64,000 nucleotides of DNA from Methylobacterium thuringiense. GTDB lineage: Bacteria > Pseudomonadota > Alphaproteobacteria > Rhizobiales > Beijerinckiaceae. Where the stretch lies: the NCBI RefSeq assembly GCF_022179645.1, contig NZ_BPRA01000008.1:282655-346654 (forward strand). Direction: 5' to 3'. The notes under the pieces were generated by a model. That model did no database searches. It was not told where the DNA came from and saw nothing but the letters and a program-made list of their open reading frames with translations. A program made the position numbers and the translations under genes. Positions 57,450 to 64,000 of the stretch are shown here, piece after piece; the stretch's first letter is position 1, and every line of letters starts with the position of its first letter.

Positions 57450-58876
57450 CACTACTTTGGCAGACTGATGTCAGGGTGGCTGATCGAGTGCCGCGTCACA
57501 GTGCGGGCATCGTCGCGGTGATGGCCGGTTGAGATGATCCAGGATGGCCTGCCGGATCGCCGGCATCGAGGGTTGGGGCGGTGGGCAGGCGATTCTTTTT
57601 TTCCGACCCGCTGCTGCGAGGCGCCGGGACTGGAGGAAGGCGTAGGCCATCATCGTCATCAGCGCGTGTCGATGCAGCCCGGTCCAGGAGCGACCCTCGA
57701 AGTGGTCGAGGCCGAGTTCCTCCTTCATCTGCTGGTGGGCCTGCTCGCAGATCCAGCGCGCCTTGATCGTGGCGGCGAGCTGCTTGAGGGTGGCGTCGGC
57801 CGATAGGTTCGAGAGGTAGAACTTGCGCTCGCCCGCGCCGCGCCCCTCGCGGACCAGCCAGACGGCTTCCCCGGGCAGGTGCTGGTTGCCTTTTAGGCCG
57901 ATCCGCTGGGTCGGACCATCGGCCATCCGCACGCGTAGCGCACAGAAGCGGGCTCGCAGCCGACCCTTGGTACCGTGTCGCCAAGTCACGGATCGGCCGG
58001 TCATGTCCGCCAGGATCGTCTCAGCCGCGACCGAGACCTGATCCGGCACGTGATGCTGGCGCGGTCACCCACGCCCCGCGACGGGGAAGATCATCGCCAC
58101 GTCGGCCGGGTAGACCTTGCTGCGTCCCGAGATCCCGACGGCCCATCTCAAGCCGCGCTCGCTCAGGGCCTGCCGGAACAGGGCGGAGCAGCCATAACCC
58201 GCGTCGGCCAGCACGCAGCCGAAGCGCACGCCACCCTCTCGGACCCGGTCGATCTCCGCGAGGGCGATCTCCAGCTTGGTGCGGGCAGCGCGCCGATCCC
58301 CGTAAACGCCGGCCAATGCTATCCGATGCGGATCGCCCGTCCAGGTTTCGGGCAGGAACAGCACCAGGCCGACCGCAACGGGCACCTCGCCCCGCGCCAG
58401 CGTGAGCGACACCAGCGTCTGGCAGTTGGCGGTCTTGCCCAGCGTCGTGGCGTATTGCGGCGCGGCCCCGACCGAGCGGTTGCCCTTCTTCGGCAAGGCG
58501 GTGTCGTCGACGACGAGGAACGCATCCGAACCGCCGACCAGGCGATCGGCCTCGCCGAGAAACGCCTGCTGCAACGGCGCCTTGTTCCAGATCCCGGCCG
58601 CGATGAAGTGGTGCAGCCGATCATAAGGCACGCCATCGGCCCGCGCCGCCATCGGCTGGACGCTCTTGCGGTCGCCCAGGCCGATCAGCCCGGCCACGTA
58701 GAGCGGGCACATCGCCAGGCGCGCCGGATGCGACAGGCCCGCCAGGAACGGCTGCAGCCACCGATCCAGATCGTCACGCCACCCGCCAGCACCTGACATC
58801 GCGATCACCCACGCCCGTAGCGGTGGCTTGCGAATCCTCGAAAACCTGCCGTGTTCCCTTAGTCTGCCAAAGCATT
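57450..58876 (-). mobile_element. IS701-family element between CTAG and TTAG
   Basis: Inner repeat CTTTGGCAGACT occurs at both ends in inverted orientation (57455-57466 and 58860-58871); extending outward gives CACTA and CAATG before the tetranucleotides CTAG (57446-57449) and TTAG (58877-58880). IS701 elements duplicate YTAG. The left CTAG is also the right flank of the neighbouring IS481. Confidence 0.75.
57471..58808 (-). pseudogene. IS701-family transposase with an in-frame TGA
   Basis: 445 codons read through: WLQPFLAGLSHPARLAMCPL, LHHFIAAGIWNKAPLQQAF, FLVVDDTALPKKGNRSVG (catalytic Asp), GCVLADAGYGCSALFRQAL (Asp), then PVAGRG followed by TGA (58063-58065) and, in the same frame, PRQHHVPDQVSVAAETILAD and CEQAHQQMKEELGLDHFEGR (Glu). 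The expected codon is CGA (Arg), so one transition inactivated an otherwise complete gene. Confidence 0.85.
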
Positions 58877-58881
58877 GTTAG

Positions 58882-59972
58882 TTGTCCGGTTGCGGAACGT
58901 TGTTGGGATACAGCACGTTGGGCGATCGCGTAGCACGCTTGGCGTTTTGAGGGATCGCGCCGCGCTACGACCGTCAGGAGGGGCCGCTGATGCTTGCCAT
59001 CCACCCGAACGCCCGCACCACCCCAGCTGTGCGCGCTGAGATTGCCCGCTCCTCTGAAGCCTCTAGCGTTCTGGCCCGGCGCTACGGCGTCTCGGCCGAG
59101 ACCATTCGCAAGTGGCGGCATCGCGGTCCCACCGACTGCCGGGATCGCTCAGCCCGACCCCACAAGTTGCCCTGGCGTGCCACCGATGAGGAGCGCGCCA
59201 TCGTGTGCGCGCTCCGCCGCAGCACCGGCTTTCCCCTCGACGCGCTGACCTTCGTCGTCAGCCACTTCCTGCCACACCTAAACCGGGATTCCGTCTATCG
59301 CATCCTCAAGGCCGAGGGCCTCAATCGCCTGCTGCCGTCCGAGCAGGCCCGCAAGCCGCACGGCATCTTCAAGGACTATGAGGTCGGCTTCGTGCACGTC
59401 GACGTCAAACACCTGCCCAAGCTGCGGGATCGAGACGGCGTCACCCGCAAGCGCTACCTGTACGTCACCATCGATCGCGCCTCGCGCTTCGTCCACCTCG
59501 CCGTCAAGGACGACGAGACCGCAGCCTCGGCTGTCGCCTTCCTAACGGAAGCGCTTGGTGCCTTTTTCCTTCCGGGTCACCCATCTGCTCACTGACCGCG
59601 GCTCTTGCTTCACCGCCGACGCCTTCGAGGCTGCCTGTGAGCGCCATGCCGTGCAGCATCGCAAAACCCGGCCCTACACGCCGAAGACCAACGGCATGGT
59701 CGAGCGCTTCAATGGCCGCGTGCAGCGCGAGGTGCTGGGCATTACCCTCTACAGCCACCGCGACTTGGAGACCGCCCTGCGCGGCTTCAACGCGGCCTAC
59801 AATCGCCTATGCCAACGCGTACTGAAGGGGCTCTCGCCCGAAATGATCCTGCGTCAGCGCCTCGAAGCCGATCCCGCCCTGGTCAACCCCGCCTACACAC
59901 CGCTCAAGCCCGGCATCCTCCGCAAAGCCCTCCAAATCGTTGCAGACGCCAAGGAGGTCTCACAACCAGACA
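58882..59972 (+). mobile_element. IS481-like element with 6-bp duplication GTTAGT
   Basis: Terminal repeats TGTCCGGTTGCGGAAC and, reversed, TGTCTGGTTGTGAGAC. Perfect 6-bp flanks GTTAGT at 58876-58881 and 59973-59978 contain TTAG. The left flank is at the same time the right border of the IS701 element. Confidence 0.88.
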
Positions 59973-59977
59973 GTTAG
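58990..59977 (+). pseudogene. IS481-like transposase, frameshifted
   Basis: First frame (58990 to about 59565): helix-turn-helix LARRYGVSAETIRKWRHRG, then VGFVHVDVKHLPKLRDRDGV (Asp) and FVHLAVKDDETAASAVAFL. A T-run (GCCTTTTTCCTTCC, about 59563) causes a shift; the second frame continues FRVTHLLTDRGSCFTAD (Asp) and TNGMVERFNGRVQREVLG (Glu) to PDS. The stop TAG (59975-59977) falls in the GTTAGT target duplication. Confidence 0.85.
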
Positions 59978-60000
59978 TCTCGCCCGCCCTTCCCCGCTTC

Positions 60001-60450
60001 AGGCGAGGACCTCCCAGTAGAGCCAGGACCATTCGTTCCGATCGAGGATACTTTGCCGGTAGGCTCGTTATCTTCGCATCAAGTTCGTCGAGCCGAGCCG
60101 TGAGCAGCGGCGATGCCGTGACTGTGACATTCCCCGTCAACGTGCCCGAGCCCGTCACTTCGCCCGACACGGAGACAGGCACTTGGCTCTTAACCTCCGC
60201 CTCGATCGGACCTTGCGGCGCGGCCGGCCCCTACTAAATGCTCGGCTCCATCCCGAGGTTCGCAGGCCGCGCTGGCGGAACAGGCACCGTCATGGTCACG
60301 GGAGGCAGCATCCGCTTGTCGCCGGCACCGAAGCCAAGGAGCATTTGCGTCTGCATGTTCGGCCCGTCGAGGAGCTGGCTACCGGCTGTGCCGACGGCGG
60401 CAACGTGCCCGACGCCGAGCTTGACGATCTCCTGCTGCCGTCATGTTCGG
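60001..60450 (-). pseudogene. Phage tail tape-measure-like C-terminal remnant
   Basis: The minus strand reads EIVKLGVGHVAAVGTAGSQL, LPPVTMTVPVPPARPANLGM, two successive TAGs (60231-60236), and in the same frame SGEVTGSGTLTGNVTV then LLTARLDELDAKITSLPA. The combination of TG-repeat strand and helical C-terminus is typical of tape-measure proteins of siphoviruses. No other phage structural gene is beside it except the tailspike-like gene 5 kb away. Confidence 0.45.
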
Positions 60451-60649
60451 GTTCCATGTCGAATCATGTCATTGGCCATCTCGTGTGGGGAGGCCGTCAC
60501 AAAATCGCGACAGGCGCTAACCTATTGAAATATCGCAACCCTCGTAGATGGCGTAAGAGCGCGAAGAAGCCGCTCGAAGGCGGCAATTTCCTATTGAGAT
60601 CAATATTTTATAACTGTCTTACACTTGAATTAATATAGTTAAGCTCAGC

Positions 60650-60806
60650 TTCGAACGCATCTGCATCAGTTCGTCGATGCCTACAACCATGCTCGCAGGC
60701 TCAAGACTTTACGCGGCCTGACGCCTATTCAGCTCGCCGGGAGCGCCTGGACGAAAGAGCCCGATCGTTTCAGGATCGACCCGTTCAAACTTCATTCTGT
60801 AACCAC
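60650..60806 (+). pseudogene. IS481 transposase C-terminal remnant
   Basis: Reads LHQFVDAYNHARRLKTLRGL and TPIQLAGSAWTKEPDRFRID, equivalent to the YNFGRRLKTLRGLTPYEAI region of the IS481 at 56400. Only the last 50 codons remain. 60807-61059 is AT-rich spacer without a recognised feature. Confidence 0.7.
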
Positions 60807-61059
60807 ACACCTATGACAGACGATCAACAACGGTTCAGTAGAGGTTCAAATTCATTCGCAGTGCATGCGGCGAAATCCTCGGCCGAAGATTTAAAACTTC
60901 TATTACTCCCTTGGCAGAGCATGGGGGCTCCCACCGGCGTTTATGCATGTTCGTCGATGTAGCTAGTTAGTCAGACTAGCAATAATGTGATACATCCGTC
61001 GGGCATGCAAAAGTCATGCATTAAAAATCATAGTTTTGCGATAAAGGAAAGAATATCCG

Positions 61060-61890
61060 ATGTCTAAAGAAAGATTTCCTTCAGATTACGGCCATCAAGG
61101 AACTTTCGATTATGCTCATTATATTGATTCCGCGGCTCCACGGCGTGGGTTGTTTCGCGAAGAGTGTCAATTCTATCATACTATAGATTTACCAAAGGTC
61201 GGACTTATTACTGGCGATGGTGGGGGTAAATGGGATCTTCGCCCTCATATTAGTGATTTATTGAAGAATGTACCGTTAGATGGCAAGAGTATTCTAGAGG
61301 TCGGCCCCGGAAGCGGATTTTTAACGCGCGAGATGGAGCAACGCGGAGCTAATGTTACATCCGTTGAAGCACCTTTTGAGCATCATTGGGACATTATACC
61401 TTTTCCAGGTTGTCGCGAAAGATGGGGTCGAGCCGCTCAAGAGGCATGGACTCTTTGCACGAACTCATGGTGGTTCACCCATGAACATGCGCAACTGGTT
61501 GCGAAAATGATATACTTGAGCGCAAATGATGTTCGACCCGAAAAAGTCGGCAAACATGATGTATCATTGATGTCTAATATGCTTTTACACAATAGAGATC
61601 CTCTTCGTATTATTACCAATTGCGCGGATTGCGCTGAAGAAACTGTAGTGATTATTGAGCAGTTCAACCATGATCTTGAGCAAATTGATCAGCCGCTCTG
61701 TCGTCTCGATCCTATTGTTAATCCAAAGCCCGGAGAGGAAAATTGGAACGTTTGGTGGAGATTTAATAAGAAGTTTTTTGTCAACTTTCTCAGAATAATG
61801 GGATTTGTCAGATTTGAGTCCCATGATTATAATGTAAATTGGGGTGAAGTGCCAATACCTACGTTCACGCTTGTGGCACATCGCAGTTAG
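61060..61890 (+). CDS. SAM-dependent methyltransferase, AT-rich cargo gene
   Basis: 276 residues. Motif I is KSILEVGPGSGFLTREMEQR with VTSVEAPFEHHWD, followed by VSLMSNMLLHNRDPLRIITN. It is similar to FkbM/DUF1698-like small-molecule or glycan methyltransferases, not assignable further. GGAAAG lies 13 nt before the ATG. Its G+C is clearly the lowest in the window and codons end often in A/T, unlike core genes, which points to recent transfer. It stands alone between IS remnants. Confidence 0.75.
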   Translation: MSKERFPSDYGHQGTFDYAHYIDSAAPRRGLFREECQFYHTIDLPKVGLITGDGGGKWDLRPHISDLLKNVPLDGKSILEVGPGSGFLTREMEQRGANVTSVEAPFEHHWDIIPFPGCRERWGRAAQEAWTLCTNSWWFTHEHAQLVAKMIYLSANDVRPEKVGKHDVSLMSNMLLHNRDPLRIITNCADCAEETVVIIEQFNHDLEQIDQPLCRLDPIVNPKPGEENWNVWWRFNKKFFVNFLRIMGFVRFESHDYNVNWGEVPIPTFTLVAHRS

Positions 61891-61949
61891 ATTTGATTCG
61901 GCAATGTAGCGTCTGCTAACCGAATCAGACTTTTCAGCTCTACAAAGGC

Positions 61950-62147
61950 CTACTCGATCGGGTTGAAGTCGGGCGAGTAGGTCGGTAGATAAAGAAGCTT
62001 CGCTTTAGACCGCCTTGAAATGGTTCTAACTTCGTTTGTGGTCCAAGTTTTACCCCTGTTGCGGGGCTTCGATAGCCTGGGTGGCGAAAAACGCTCGGGG
62101 TCGAGACACCGAGCATCATATGGAATCTGCCCTTTTGTAATTACCAC
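61950..62147 (-). pseudogene. IS630-type transposase fragment
   Basis: The minus strand ends SKAKLLYLPTYSPDFNPIE-like (RRSKAKLLYLPTYSPDFNPI) with a stop right after the catalytic Glu, where functional genes continue NAFAKLKA. About 25 codons are recognisable; upstream sequence is unrelated. Confidence 0.6.
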
Positions 62148-62164
62148 CGCTGTATTCGCGGGAA

Positions 62165-62640
62165 TCAGGCGCCGATGGTCTTGAGGATGGTGCCGAAGGG
62201 GATCGCGCCCGCGAGGCTTGCGGTATCAACGACGGTGCGGATGGCGGCTTCGCCCTTGGCGGCCCACATTGCCTGTTAGGCGTTGGTCACCTTCAGCTGC
62301 ACGACTGCGGGGCGCAGAAGTCGCTCCGAGCCGTTGCTGGTTGGCTCGACCACACCGGGATGGGCGAGGAAGACCAGGAGTTGGCCGAGCGCCCAGCCGA
62401 TCTTAGCCTGGAGGCATTTGGTCAGATCGCAGCCACTCGGCGTGGCGAGGATGACGCCGAGTTGTCGATTCAACGACCGGCGCTTGGCTGCCAAGGTCGA
62501 GGTGGCCAAGTCGATGACGCGCTCGGCCAGGGCGGACAAGGCGTGCAGCCAGAGTTGCAATCGCCAAGGCACTGGGTCGTCGCTGACCTCGACGACGTCG
62601 GGGACGTCGCGAGCGGACACCTCGAAGAACTGAACCGCGC
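62165..62640 (-). pseudogene. IS66-like transposase C-terminal remnant with in-frame stop
   Basis: Reads LQLWLHALSALAERVIDLAT, LGQLLVFLAHPGVVEPTSNG, SERLLRPAVVQLKVTNA, a TAA at about 62275, then QAMWAAKGEAAIRTVVDTAS and PFGTILKTIGA with TGA (62165-62167). The PTxNxSERxLRP and KVTN blocks belong to an IS66-type DDE C-terminus; the N-terminal half is missing. Confidence 0.65.
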
Positions 62641-62680
62641 CGGCTTTCCCAGAGGCTCCAACGCTTGAAAGCATGGAGCC

Positions 62681-63060
62681 ATGACGAAGCGAACCCCACC
62701 GTATTCCCCTGAGGTCCGTGCCCGAACAGTGCGGATGGTCCTGGACAACCAAGGCGAGCATGCCTCGCAATGAGCAGCGATCACCTCAGTCGCGGCCAAG
62801 ATCAGCTGCTCGGGCGAGACGCTCTGGAACTGGATGCGGTCCGAATACGGACGAGGGCGAGCGGATCAAGACGCTAGAGCGCGAGAACCGCGAGGTGCGG
62901 CAGGGCAATGAGATCCTGCGCAAGGCCAGCGCGAATTTTGCGATGGCGGAGCTCTACCGCCCTTCGCGGACCTGATCGCCTTCATCGACGACCATCGCGC
63001 CATCTACGGGGTCGAGCCGATCTGCAGGGTGCTCCCGATCGCCCCGTCGACGTCTTACGC
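62681..63060 (+). pseudogene. IS3-family OrfA/OrfB remnant
   Basis: OrfA starts MTKRTPPYSPEVRARTVRMV, has a TGA after GEHASQ, then AAITSVAAKISCSGETLWNW; after a shift ERENREVRQGNEILRKASAN follows (the OrfA/OrfB slippage zone). OrfB begins FIDDHRAIYGVEPICRVLPI and APSTSYAHAA before it is cut by IS110 sequence. Confidence 0.75.
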
Positions 63061-64000
63061 GCATGCCGCCGTCGCCATCAACGGGCTCGGTGCGCGGCTC
63101 GGCACCACAGCTATCCCGGTGGGTCCGAAGGGCTATCGTGAGCTTGAGGTCTGGGCGCGTACCTTCGGATGCGTCCGCGCCTTCGGTATCGAGGGCACGA
63201 ATTCCTACGGCGCGGGTCTCTCGCGTGCCCTTGTGGCGCAGGGGCACACCGTGATCGAAGTCAACCGTCCCAATCGGCAGTCGCGCCACCAACATGGCAA
63301 GAGCGACCCGCTCGACGCCGAGAGCGCAGCGCGTTCCGTGCTCGCCGGCCAGGCCACGGCGCGTCCCAAGAGCGGCACCAGCGCCGTGGAAATGATCCGC
63401 CGGATCAAGGTCGCGCGTGACACTGCCGTGAAGAGCCGGACACGGGCCATGATCACGCTCAAAACCTTGATCGTGAACGCGCCAGCAGCTCTGCGTGAAC
63501 GGCTCGACCACCTCGCCGGTCGCGTGGCCCTGGTTCACCATCTGGCTGCTCTACGCCTTGGCCCGCTGACATCGACGATCGCGTCAACCAAGGTAGCTTT
63601 GAAGGCTCTCGCGCGGCGCTGGCTCATGCTCGACGCCGAGATCAAGGAGCATGACTCTGCTCTCGATGCCCTGACGGACACCTGCGCGTCGGGCCTGAAG
63701 GCGGCCTTCGGCATCGCGACCGGCACGGTGGCCGAGATGCTGATTCTCGTCGGCGACAATCCCAAGCGCATCCGCTCGAAGGCGGCCTTCGCAAAACTAT
63801 GCGGGGCCTGCCCAGTCCCTGCCTCCAGCGGTAAGACGAACTGGCATCAGTTGAACCGTGGCGACAACCGACAGGCCAATGCCGCACTCTACCGTGTCGT
63901 GATCGTCCGCATGCGCAGCCACCCGCCGACCCTCGCCTACCTCAGCAAGCGACTCGCCGAAGGACTGACGAAACGCGAGTGTGTTTCGGCGTGCAACTTT
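63060..64000 (+). pseudogene. IS110-family transposase, 5' truncated, runs off the window
   Basis: Open without interruption to the last base. Reads HAAVAINGLGARLGTTAIPV, GYRELEVWARTFGCVRAFGI, EGTNSYGAGLSRAL, HGKSDPLDAESAARSVLAGQ (DEDD nuclease Asp) and, in the C-terminal transposase_20 part, KRIRSKAAFAKLCGACPVPA and GDNRQANAALYRVVIVRM. The first ~10 codons (VGVDTHK with the first catalytic Asp) are missing, replaced in frame by IS3 OrfB sequence, so it is probably dead. Confidence 0.8.

Noticed and set aside
29017-64000. Search for a second copy of the tRNA-Phe 3' end as the far attachment site
   Set aside because: No repeat of the segment ending CCTGGGCACCA was seen after 29061, so no attR is annotated.
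1-64000. CRISPR arrays
   Set aside because: No regularly spaced short direct repeats were seen, and no cas genes are present.

Overview
The window looks like a chromosome segment from a GC-rich alphaproteobacterium, most likely Methylobacteriaceae (Methylobacterium/Methylorubrum-like). This rests on the end of a hopanoid cyclase gene, a homodimeric-type pyruvate dehydrogenase operon, a bo3-type cyo operon with SURF1, and many IS66, IS630, IS481, IS701 and IS110 elements. The assignment is an inference from gene content and codon style; there is no rRNA in the window.

Positions 1-29061 are orderly core chromosome. They hold the 3' end of squalene-hopene cyclase and a strong bidirectional terminator. 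Next, on the minus strand, is a two-gene unit of a 2475-residue reducing type I polyketide synthase (KS-AT-DH-MT-like-ER-KR-ACP) overlapping by ATGA with a PLP alpha-oxoamine synthase. Upstream of it lie UDP-glucose 6-dehydrogenase (ugd, copy 1) and a two-domain family 2 glycosyltransferase. Then come tRNA-Val(GAC), an SGNH hydrolase, the block MFS transporter-cyoA-cyoB-cyoC-cyoD-SURF1, aceE-aceF-lpd, tRNA-Gly(CCC), maf-yacG and tRNA-Phe(GAA).

From tRNA-Phe onward the character changes. A tyrosine integrase sits directly downstream of the tRNA, and the remaining 35 kb is accessory DNA that runs off the window. It mixes surface-glycan genes with insertion sequences. The glycan genes are UDP-xylose synthase plus a second, about 98% identical ugd; a giant triple-GT4 protein overlapping in context with a DUF4214 protein, a methyltransferase and a GT61 enzyme; two more methyltransferases; a secreted beta-helix/tailspike-like protein; and a DUF1796 pseudogene. 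Several glycan genes are clearly AT-richer than the core, which suggests transfer. Ugd and Uxs would supply UDP-glucuronate and UDP-xylose to the glycosyltransferases.

The IS content is unusually readable. An intact IS630 lies between TA dinucleotides. An IS66 is nested inside another IS66's tnpB with a perfect 8-bp duplication, and the outer IS66 itself abuts an older IS66 remnant. Three elements (IS481, IS701, IS481-like) are chained end to end at shared YTAG tetranucleotides, with two transposase stop codons supplied by the target site. An IS630 carries a 22-nt palindromic-repeat insertion. Many remnants are broken by single in-frame nonsense codons.

The most interesting candidate system is the PKS/alpha-oxoamine synthase pair. 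Its domain order parallels the fungal fumonisin FUM1/FUM8 pair and predicts an aminoketone, sphingoid-like lipid made beside a hopanoid gene. No search could be run; all family names come from motifs read by eye.
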